The notes beneath the pieces are model-generated. The model did no database searches. It was not told the DNA's origin and saw only the letters and a list, made by a program, of their open reading frames with translations. Both the position numbers and the translations under genes were made by a program. Source: Planctomycetaceae bacterium (GTDB lineage Bacteria; Planctomycetota; Planctomycetia; Pirellulales; Pirellulaceae). From it: 6,870 bases of DNA. The stretch spans positions 1 through 6,870 of the forward strand of contig JAHEAM010000204.1 in NCBI GenBank assembly GCA_024642765.1, read 5' to 3'. Positions 1 through 6,700 of this stretch are shown here, one piece after another (position 1 is the first letter of the stretch; every line of letters begins with the position of its first letter).

Positions 1-79
1 CCAATGCGATGAGAGCGTTTATAAAAAATCCCAAAGTCGTATTTCGCTCCCGCGAAATAACGATTGCAGTCAAAAGCAT
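1..79 (-). CDS. Putative RND efflux pump inner-membrane subunit, N-terminal fragment
   Basis: An open frame starts at an ATG (79 to 77) and stays open for 26 codons to the window edge; an in-frame TAA lies nine bases upstream of the ATG, so this is the only usual start near here. The peptide begins MLLTAIVISRERNTT and continues hydrophobic (LGFFINALIAL). A short lead, a basic patch and then a membrane helix is how RND permeases commonly begin. The sequence AAGG directly abuts the ATG, too close for a good ribosome binding site. Context carries most of the weight: it follows a HlyD/AcrA-type adaptor by 37 bases on the same strand, and adaptor genes are usually followed by their RND (or ABC) permease. 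Only 26 residues are visible, so the family is inferred; an ABC-type permease or a chance open frame cannot be excluded. Confidence 0.42.
   Translation of the reverse strand, partial: MLLTAIVISRERNTTLGFFINALIAL
40..59 (-). other. Short hairpin near the left edge
   Basis: A perfect 8-bp stem with a 4-base loop: TATTTCGC, TCCC, GCGAAATA on the plus strand. Read on the minus strand it is followed, after 11 bases, by a run of six T (28 to 23). This resembles a poor intrinsic terminator for the efflux operon, but the T run does not abut the stem. The hairpin also lies inside the putative pump reading frame, which argues against termination. It is reported as a structure only. Confidence 0.3.
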
Positions 80-115
80 CCTTGCTTACGCTGCGGGTTA
101 TTATTCCTGAACATT

Positions 116-1504
116 TCATAATTCTTTTGCCGTTCGTTCGGTCACTGGGGTCCCTTCCGACAAAGCGGTTTGGCCACTCGTGACGATCCTCGAGCCGACT
201 TCAATTTTTGGCGAAACAACCTCGACCCAATCGGTTCCTTGTTGTCCGAGTTTGACTTGAACTTCTGTGGCCTTGTTATCGTTGATCAAGAAAACTTTGG
301 TGATCCCGGCGAAGGTCACAACAGACTCCAACGGCACGGTGACGGCCGTGTCGTTTTCGCTGGTGATGATCTTGGTCTTGGCAAATCCACCGGGTTTCAA
401 TCGATGCGAAGTGTTGTCAATCAGAACCTCGACTTCGTAGGTGCGAGTACTTGCGTCGATCACTGGGTTGATGCGAGCAACCTTGCCAACGAACGGTTCG
501 TCATAGGCCGAGGTCGAGACTTCGGCGTTTTGTGCGACTGCGATTTCGCCCAAGTGCCGTTCAGGAACAGCGACACGCAAGCGCAGGGTATCATCGATCA
601 CCAACCGAAATACTTCTCCTCCGACTCTGACAAAGGAACCTTCGGAAACATTTCGCGCGGCGATTGCGTAGATGGCTTTTTCGTCGACAAAAGGAATCGG
701 GTTCTCGGGAATCGGAGCGTGAATCTCCGTATCTTGCAATTGTTGCCGGGCAATATCTAGTGCTTCGCTGCGCAACTGAATCGTGGCAATCGCGGCCCGT
801 GCCTGCAGCAGTTGGTTGTCGTACGTGGCTTGGGCCGATTGCAGATCGGCCGTTGCGGATTCCAAGTCTTGAGCCGAGACGGCTTTCGATCGAGCGAGTT
901 CTTGAGTTCGTTCTTCGTTATAGCGGGCATAGGTCAAGCGCGATTGCGCATCGCGAATCATCGGCAAGTTTTCGATCTTGAAATCCTTGGGGGGAACACC
1001 TTCCAAACCAAGGCGTGCCAGTTCTACATCCAGAGAGCGCTGCGCCTGACGTACGGCCAACTCATAGTTGGTCGGATCGATCTCGCCCAACTCGGCTCCG
1101 GCAGAAACTCGGTCGGCAACATCGACCGTCAATCGAGTCACGCGACCTTCGACGTTGGCGCTGATTACGATCTCCTCGTAGCCAAAGAGTGTGCCGACGA
1201 CATCGACGGCGCGGCGTACCGTTTGGGTCTGCACAGCCGAGGACGTTATATAAACCAAATCCGATTTCTGTTCCAGCGTTGATGATTCGGGCAACGTCGC
1301 ACGATTGTCTTTGACACCTCTCAACGCTGGGAAAAACCAAACGGCGGCTAAGCCGACCGCGATGATCCCACCTATCCAAAGAACCACGCGGTACCCGGAT
1401 CGTTTTCGGGCTGTTGGAGCCTTGGGATTTTCGACGGGAGTCTTCGTGACAGATGGCCGAATGGCGTCGTGCACTAGTTCAGAGGCTGGAGATTCTTGAA
1501 TCAT
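116..1504 (-). CDS. RND efflux periplasmic adaptor subunit (HlyD/AcrA membrane fusion protein family)
   Basis: This 462-residue protein is the periplasmic adaptor that would link an inner-membrane RND pump to an outer-membrane channel. It has a basic cytoplasmic lead (about 1-37), one membrane anchor (about 39-61, VVLWIGGIIAVGLAAVWFFP), a lipoyl/barrel-sandwich half (about 105-150, with ISANVEGRVTRLTVDVADRV), a coiled-coil hairpin (about 145-258, rich in A, Q, L, E and R), the second lipoyl half (to about 302), a beta-barrel (about 308-385, ending in the family-typical LKPGGFAKTKI) and a membrane-proximal domain (about 386-456, AVTVPLESVV). Length is somewhat above typical AcrA-like proteins. 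An unusual proline-rich stretch sits at the start of the second lipoyl half (residues 264-284). The ATG overlaps the stop of the upstream TetR gene as ATGA, suggesting translational coupling; no Shine-Dalgarno is visible. It lacks an obvious lipobox and is anchored by its helix. The substrate cannot be told from the sequence. Confidence 0.93.
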   Translation of the reverse strand: MIQESPASELVHDAIRPSVTKTPVENPKAPTARKRSGYRVVLWIGGIIAVGLAAVWFFPALRGVKDNRATLPESSTLEQKSDLVYITSSAVQTQTVRRAVDVVGTLFGYEEIVISANVEGRVTRLTVDVADRVSAGAELGEIDPTNYELAVRQAQRSLDVELARLGLEGVPPKDFKIENLPMIRDAQSRLTYARYNEERTQELARSKAVSAQDLESATADLQSAQATYDNQLLQARAAIATIQLRSEALDIARQQLQDTEIHAPIPENPIPFVDEKAIYAIAARNVSEGSFVRVGGEVFRLVIDDTLRLRVAVPERHLGEIAVAQNAEVSTSAYDEPFVGKVARINPVIDASTRTYEVEVLIDNTSHRLKPGGFAKTKIITSENDTAVTVPLESVVTFAGITKVFLINDNKATEVQVKLGQQGTDWVEVVSPKIEVGSRIVTSGQTALSEGTPVTERTAKEL

Positions 1505-2175
1505 TGAGGTGACACTTTTGGGGTTAAGTGAGTGTTCACGTTCGTAGTTGCAACCAGTCCCGCGAGGAACAGGTCAACGGATTTTTCGATCCGTACCTTC
1601 AGTTTTTCAACGCAGCCGCCTATGCAGCCGTTGACAATGTTTCCAAATAACAAGTCGGCCCAGGCATCGAGAGTTGCGGAAGGATCGATCTGGCGAAATT
1701 CACCGGAATCGATCGCGGCGGCAATCAAAAGATCCAGCGACGAGCGTGCTTCCGCCCGATACAACAAATGAGTCGGGACAACCGATTCGCGAAATTCGGC
1801 ACGTTCCATGATCATCATTTCGACGGCGTGCGGTTGCTGCTGGTAAAACTCCGCGCAAGCCAGGGAAACCTGTTTGAGGACTTCGGCAACACCGACATTG
1901 GCGGCTATTTCGTTAACTGCTGTTTCGCCACCCAACTTGTCTTCGATGAATTCGCCCAATTGCTCCAGACACCACCGAGCTGTCGCGAGAAACAATTGTT
2001 CTTTGTTGGTAAAGTGCCGGTAGACCGTCCCCTTGCCGACATTCGCCCGGTCGGCAATCACTTGGACGTCGGCTCCACGAAACCCGACGGTCGCAAAGAC
2101 ATCCAGCGCCTGAGCAAGAATCTCGCTCCGGCGAAACTGGGCATTTTTGTTGCGTTTGGTGGTACCAATTGACAT
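1501..2175 (-). CDS. TetR/AcrR-family transcriptional repressor of the efflux operon
   Basis: This is a 224-residue one-domain-plus-ligand-domain repressor. The N-terminal helix-turn-helix is clear: RRSEILAQALDVFATVGFRG (residues 15-34) is helix 1 and its turn, followed by ADVQVIADRANVGKGTVYRH (35-54) with FTNKEQLF, the TetR signature. The remaining 150 residues are helical and variable, as expected of the ligand-binding and dimerisation part, with LFGNIVNGC (176-184) typical of the C-terminal dimer helices. The frame extends upstream without a stop to a TTG at 2376, but those 67 residues look non-coding and TetR proteins normally start just before helix 1. I therefore chose the ATG at 2175, which has a GTAGG motif five bases upstream. 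Its stop overlaps the adaptor start (ATGA). By analogy with AcrR and TtgR it probably represses its own operon and is released when a toxic compound binds; that is inference. Confidence 0.9.
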   Translation of the reverse strand: MSIGTTKRNKNAQFRRSEILAQALDVFATVGFRGADVQVIADRANVGKGTVYRHFTNKEQLFLATARWCLEQLGEFIEDKLGGETAVNEIAANVGVAEVLKQVSLACAEFYQQQPHAVEMMIMERAEFRESVVPTHLLYRAEARSSLDLLIAAAIDSGEFRQIDPSATLDAWADLLFGNIVNGCIGGCVEKLKVRIEKSVDLFLAGLVATTNVNTHLTPKVSPQ

Positions 2176-2208
2176 ATTACCTACCAAAAAATAAGTGAAA
2201 ACACAAAA

Positions 2209-2222
2209 ACGGACTCGTCCGT
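2209..2222. promoter_or_regulatory. Candidate TetR operator dyad
   Basis: A perfect inverted repeat, ACGGAC, TC, GTCCGT, lies 33 bp upstream of the repressor ATG and just downstream of a possible promoter. Size and position suit an autoregulatory TetR-family operator, although many such operators are longer (about 15-28 bp). GTCC is also repeated directly (GTCCGTCC). No binding evidence exists. Confidence 0.35.
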
Positions 2223-2231
2223 CCGATATTA

Positions 2232-2260
2232 AAGATAGAACGCTGTAATTCGGAAAGCAA
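2232..2260 (-). promoter_or_regulatory. Possible sigma70-like promoter of the efflux operon
   Basis: On the minus strand TTGCTT (2260-2255) is separated by 17 bp from TATCTT (2237-2232). This gives a predicted start site near 2225 and a leader of about 50 bases that would begin at the candidate operator dyad. An alternative -10, TAATAT (2231-2226), overlaps it but has no good -35. Planctomycete promoters are poorly defined, so this is tentative. Confidence 0.3.
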
Positions 2261-2376
2261 GGCCAAACGAAAGCAAAAATACAGATCTCGGCCAGCCGAA
2301 AAGGACGCATGGCCGATAATTCCTCGCGATTCGGGGCGTCGCCTTTCTCGCAAAATGAGTCCCGTTGTGGGAGCAA

Positions 2377-3090
2377 CTAAGGTTGGCTTGCGAAAATAGT
2401 GGCGACGACGAGGGCTGCTGTTTCGACTCGCAAGATTCGAGGGCCGAGGCTGGCGGGTGACCAGCCTGCAGCAATGGCCATTACCAATTCGTCATTGCTA
2501 AAGCCGCCTTCTGGTCCAATCAAAACACAGATGCTCGAGCCTTGTAGTGACTGCCTCGTTAACGGTTGTTGACCGGTTGGGTCCGCGATGAATTTTTTGT
2601 TAAACGTATCGGTATTTGTCAGCAGCTCTTGAAATGATTTGGGTTGTGCAATGTTCATCAGCCGGTTCCGGCCAGATTGTTTGCTGGCGGCGATCACTTG
2701 CTTTTGAAGCCGACTGATGGCGGAGTCTGTGGGCTGCGCCACACTTCGGGTTGTAAGAACGGGTTGAAGTGTAGTTGTTCCTAGTTCAACAAGTTTTTCG
2801 ACTAGGGTTTTTTGCCGATCTCCCTTGGGCAGGGCAATCGCAATTGTCAATTGGCAGTCCAATTCACGATTGACTTCCGTTCCGTCAATAATATCAAAAA
2901 CAACTTCACGTCGGCCGACTCGCTGGACATTCGCGGTGTATTCTTGGCCGGAACCGTCAAACAAGACGACTTGGTCACCGATTTGGATTCGCATCACGTG
3001 CAATAAATGGTGTGCTTCGTCGCCTTCGATAATTGCGACATCGTTTTCAATACGATTGTCGCTAAAAAAACGCGGTTGCTTGATGGACAC
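2377..3090 (-). CDS. rsmE: 16S rRNA (uracil(1498)-N(3))-methyltransferase RsmE
   Basis: RsmE uses S-adenosylmethionine to methylate N3 of U1498 in 16S rRNA of the small ribosomal subunit, in the cytoplasm. The 237-residue product matches the family's usual size (about 240). An N-terminal PUA-like RNA-binding part begins with RFF and contains EAHHLLHVMRIQIGD (25-39). It is followed by the SPOUT methyltransferase domain with ALPKGDRQKTLVEKLVELGT (86-105), the SKQSGRN motif (136-142), IGPEGGFS (191-198) and LGPRILRVETA (215-225). The last two form the trefoil knot that binds the cofactor. The start is GTG at 3090, giving the usual short lead before RFF; no clear Shine-Dalgarno precedes it. About 200 bp separate its stop from the repressor start, so a shared operon is not indicated. 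It looks intact and unrelated in function to its neighbours. Confidence 0.96.
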   Translation of the reverse strand: MSIKQPRFFSDNRIENDVAIIEGDEAHHLLHVMRIQIGDQVVLFDGSGQEYTANVQRVGRREVVFDIIDGTEVNRELDCQLTIAIALPKGDRQKTLVEKLVELGTTTLQPVLTTRSVAQPTDSAISRLQKQVIAASKQSGRNRLMNIAQPKSFQELLTNTDTFNKKFIADPTGQQPLTRQSLQGSSICVLIGPEGGFSNDELVMAIAAGWSPASLGPRILRVETAALVVATIFASQP

Positions 3091-3110
3091 GGGCTTGGAA
3101 TTGGGTAAGG

Positions 3111-3139
3111 GTTATAAGATCAACACGATTGAAAATCGT
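3111..3139 (-). promoter_or_regulatory. Possible rsmE upstream control region with a dyad
   Basis: Upstream of rsmE, the minus strand carries TATAAC (3116-3111), a possible -10 element about 20 bases from the GTG. A perfect dyad ACGATT, GAA, AATCGT occupies 3125-3139, where a -35 element would lie. No convincing -35 hexamer is present. The dyad could equally be chance in AT-rich DNA. Confidence 0.2.
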
Positions 3140-3257
3140 CACATCAGGCTGTCATTGGAACAGCCACTATTCATAGCAGAAGTTCTAAACGATTCATGAG
3201 ATTTTACCATGAGCCGATTGCCAACGAATCAGGTTGCCAACTACTGGCGAGTAGTGC

Positions 3258-3388
3258 TAACAGCCTGTTGAAAACGTAGCGTAATGGTGTAAGCCAGCCG
3301 GTGACAGCGCTGAACATGCAGAAAACCGGGCAGCTTGCGATGCTCCGCTACCTTGTGTGGGCGATGAACAATTTTTCAACGGCTGTTA
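3258..3388. repeat. MITE-like palindromic element with TA-flanked terminal inverted repeats
   Basis: The left end ACAGCCTGTTGAAAA (3260-3274) is the reverse complement of the right end TTTTCAACGGCTGT (3373-3386) apart from one missing base. Each end is bordered by TA (3258-3259 and 3387-3388). Inside, stems nest in order: GTAGCG (3276-3281) with CGCTAC (3346-3351), GTAAGC (3289-3294) with GCTTGC (3333-3338, one wobble pair) and CCGGT (3298-3302) with ACCGG (3325-3329). The whole 127 bp can therefore fold into a long imperfect hairpin. It codes for nothing and lies between two divergent genes. TA borders would suit an element moved by a Tc1/mariner-IS630-type transposase, but no transposase is present and the TA could be chance. 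From memory, planctomycete genomes carry many repeats with TTTTTCAACGGGCTGTTA-like ends. A structured RNA is an alternative. Confidence 0.6.
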
Positions 3389-3677
3389 AGGCGGCAAAGG
3401 CAAAATACATTTTTTCATTTTCAATCTTTCTAGGGGTCAATTCAAAAATTGAAACCAGCAAGTTTTGAAGTTTTAACGGGACATTCTCGGACGTTTTTAA
3501 TCCAAAGAAGAAGTCCCAACAATTAGGGTTCTGGTCTTATTTGCAGCTAAATCGAATTTCTGCCTTGCCCTTTAAAAAAAACCAAAATACTCCATCGTGT
3601 CGCGGTTTTTCCGAAAAACTTCGTATCCACGCCCGATTTCTTCCACCCGCATTCCTCAATTCAAAAACGTTTGTGCG
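3389..3677. other. AT-rich intergenic stretch without a recognisable gene
   Basis: I see no credible coding sequence here. The only longer open frame (about 78 codons, TTG start at 3541) has no recognisable protein features and no ribosome binding site. The stretch holds T-runs around 3410-3420 and a small dyad TCAATT, CAAA, AATTGA (3437-3452) that could be a weak hairpin or a binding site. It may be the distal promoter region of the large cytochrome gene. Confidence 0.4.
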
Positions 3678-3705
3678 TCGACCGCACGTGGAAAGAGCCT
3701 ATACT
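3678..3705 (+). promoter_or_regulatory. Possible promoter of the large cytochrome gene
   Basis: TATACT (3700-3705) is a good -10 hexamer. TCGACC (3678-3683), 16 bp upstream, matches four of six -35 positions. Transcription would start near 3712, leaving a leader of roughly 68 bases. A better-looking TTGTGC (3671-3676) is 23 bp away, which is too far. No strong Shine-Dalgarno precedes the ATG at 3780. Confidence 0.3.
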
Positions 3706-3779
3706 TTGTGGCAGAATTTGAACCTCGATGTGAAGATTGTGTGCAGTGAAATTCAACTTAAATCTCAAGAACGGTAGCC

Positions 3780-6700
3780 ATGCCCCTCAAATCAGCAGTG
3801 TTCGCATTTGTTTGTTTGTTGTCAGCGGTATCGTCACAAGTCACTAAAGAGGATGAAAGCTCGAAGGCACCGCCGCTATCTCCTGAGAAGTCAATTGCAA
3901 CGATGGAGATTCAACCGGGTTACAGTCTTGTACCCGTTTTGGCGGAACCACATATCCATGAACCGTCAGCGATTGCTTGGGATGGCAATGGACGAATGTA
4001 TGTTGTTGAAATGCGAACGTACATGCAAGACATCGATGGCAGTAATGCGTTTGCACCCACCAGTCGAGTTTCGCGACATGAAGATACGGACGGTGACGGA
4101 ATCTATGAAAAGCACACCGTTTTCGCTGACAACCTTGTGCTGCCGCGAATGGTGTTACCGCTTTTGGATCGAGTGATCATTCGCGAAACCAACACTCTTG
4201 ACCTAAAGAGTTATCAAGACACAAACGATGATGGTGTCGCTGACAAAATTGAAATGTGGCACGAAGGCGGGCCCCGTGGAGGCAATCTTGAGCATCAACC
4301 AAGCGGTTTGATTTGGAACATCGACAATTGGATCTACACGACCTATTCGACACACCGTTATCGCTTTACGAATGGCAAGGTCGTTCGCGAGGACCTACCG
4401 CATGGCAGCGGGCAGTGGGGGCTAACTCACGACGATGTCGGCAGAATTTTTTATTCAACTGCCGGCGGCGAAAATCCGGCAATGGATTTCCAACAACCCA
4501 TTATTTACGGCCAAATATCTCTTTCGGGCGAGCAAGCTCCTGGGTTTCGCGATGTGTTTCCTATCGATAATGTTCCCGATGTTCAAGGAGGAACTGATCG
4601 TATACGTAGCGACAACACACTCAACCGGTTTACTGGTTGTTGTGGTCAATCCATTTACCGTGGCGATCGGTTGCCGAACGATTTGTATGGAGACCTGCTC
4701 ATCCCCGAACCCGTGGGGCGACTCATTCGCCGCGCCAAAGTCACGAATGACAACGGACGCATTGTGGTTTCAAACGCCTACGATCAAAAGGAATTCATCG
4801 CGGCCCGGGATCCGAATTTCAGACCCGTCAATAGTGCCACAGGACCCGATGGCTGCCTTTACATTGTCGATATGTACCGCGGAATTATCCAAGAAGGCAA
4901 TTGGGTCAATGAAGGTTCCTATTTGCGCGGCATCGTCAAAGAATGGGAACTTGAGAAGAACATAGGCCGAGGGCGAGTGTATCGGGTCGATCACGCAACC
5001 ACCCAGCGTGGACCACAGCCCCGAATGCTAGACGAAACGCCAACTCAACTCGTCAGACACCTTTCCCATCCCAATGGCTGGTGGCGAAGTGAGGCGCAGA
5101 AAATCTTGATCTTACACGGTGACCGCAGTGTGATACCAGAGCTAGAAGAACTCGCCGCAAACGGCTCAAACCCGCTTGGCCGACTGCATGCCTTGTGGAC
5201 CCTGGAAGGACTCGAATCTGCCTCGAATCGCTCAATTCTAAGTTCGATGTCGGACACAGATCCAAGGTTAAGAGCAGCAGCCGTCCGTATTGCGGAATCC
5301 GAATTGGCCAACAACCGCTCCTTCGACGAACAGATCTACCAATTAGCGGGTGATCAAGATCCCAATGTTGCCATTCAAGTTGTTCTGTCAGCGATGCGAG
5401 GAGGTCCACCAAATGCCGACGTGTTGGTTGAACGCGCCTTGTCTCTGCAGCCAGACAACTCTTCGATTCGAGATATCGCCAACCAAGTCAAATCCCGAAT
5501 CGCAGCAATGAAGGCCGAACGACTTCGCTTGGAAGAACTACAACGCCGCAACAAATTGTTGGCCGAGTCAGTCATTCGCGGTAAAACTATTTACAACACA
5601 CTTTGCACAACATGTCATGGCGAGAACGGTCAAGGCCGGGCGTCTCCCGACCATCCCGACTCGTTGCTGGCGCCCCCATTAGCTGGTTCACCTCGTGTCG
5701 TCGGACACAAGGAACGGTTGAATCGAGTCTTGTTGAATGGACTGATGGGGCCTGTCGATGAGAAAACTTATTCCGATGGCTTGATGTTGCCGATGGGCGC
5801 TAACGACGATCGATGGATCGCCGATGTTGCCAACTTCATCCGGAACAGCTGGGATAATCAGGCACCGTTGATTGAGTCATCCGACGTCGCCCGCGTCAGA
5901 ATAGCATCACAAAGTCGAAATGGCCCTTGGACCATCAAAGAACTCAAGTACTACGACCCACCGGTTCTGGAAGATCGCGGGCATTGGAAGCTAACGGCAA
6001 GTCACAATGTTGACAATATCATGAATGCGGTTGACGGCAACTCAAATAGTCGTTGGGACACTGCAACCACGCAACATCCTGGAATGTGGTTCGCCATCGA
6101 ACTCCCGGAACAAATCAAAGTCATGGCGATTACACTCGACACGCGTGGGTCGGATTTTGATTTCCCACGTGGGTTCGTAGTCCACACTTCAACTGACGGG
6201 CAAAATTGGGGTGAACCTGTGGCCGAAGGCAGTGGTGATCAACCTGTCACCGAAATCGAACTGGATGGTTCCGAGGGTGTGAACCATATTCGAATCTCAC
6301 AAACGGGAGATTCAGATTCCAAATTTTGGTCCATCCATGAACTTTCTTTAAAGGGCATTTCCCTTCGCGCCAAACCACCGGTTCCATTGTCCGACGTGCT
6401 TGCGAGATCAAGCCCAATCGACATTGCTCGTGATGCAATGCAAAGCGGCGATCCCAAGCGTGGCGCGAAACTGTTTTTCGATCAGGCCTTGTCGTGCGTG
6501 AAATGCCATGCACCAGCTCAAGGCGAACGACTCGGGCCCGACCTAGCTTCTGTACGAGACGGAGTGACAGACTTGTTCCTAGTAGAGTCCGTCTTAACTC
6601 CGTCCAAAGACATCCGCAAGGAATACGCCCTGACCGTTGTGCAAACGATCGACGGACTTGCTCTCAGCGGATTCCTCGTACGCGAGGACGACAATACGCT

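Noticed and set aside
66..94. Imperfect hairpin (GCAG/CTGC with AAGCA/TGCTT) after the adaptor stop
   Set aside because: The stem is interrupted by mismatches, has no T run, and overlaps the start codon of the putative pump gene; it is not a convincing terminator or riboswitch.
170..1282. Plus-strand open frames opposite the adaptor gene
   Set aside because: These are antisense shadows of a clearly recognisable HlyD-family gene, with no protein motifs of their own.
2176..2376. N-terminal extension of the TetR frame by 67 residues to a TTG start
   Set aside because: The extension has no TetR family features and would place the helix-turn-helix unusually far from the N-terminus. The ATG at 2175 has a better ribosome binding site, and the region carries promoter- and operator-like signals.
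2350..2378. Terminator after rsmE (stem TCCC, loop ACAAC, stem GGGA on the minus strand)
   Set aside because: The stem is only four base pairs and no T run follows it.
3218..3241. Direct repeat TTGCCAAC, two copies 16 bp apart, and a nearby small dyad ACTAC/GTAGT (3240-3255)
   Set aside because: Only two copies of eight bases and a five-base stem; this is within chance expectation and not a CRISPR or attachment-site pattern.
3709..3726. Sigma54-like promoter (TGGCAG followed by TTGAA)
   Set aside because: The spacing is shorter than the sigma54 consensus and the -12 GC is missing.
3541..3777. Small open frame of 78 codons upstream of the cytochrome gene
   Set aside because: It has a TTG start without a ribosome binding site, no recognisable motif and a composition typical of intergenic DNA; it ends two bases before the cytochrome ATG and overlaps the possible promoter.
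3780..3840. Lipoprotein signal around Cys12 of the cytochrome
   Set aside because: The residues before the cysteine (FAFVC) do not fit a lipobox, which needs a small residue immediately before Cys, and the cysteine lies in the middle of the hydrophobic core.
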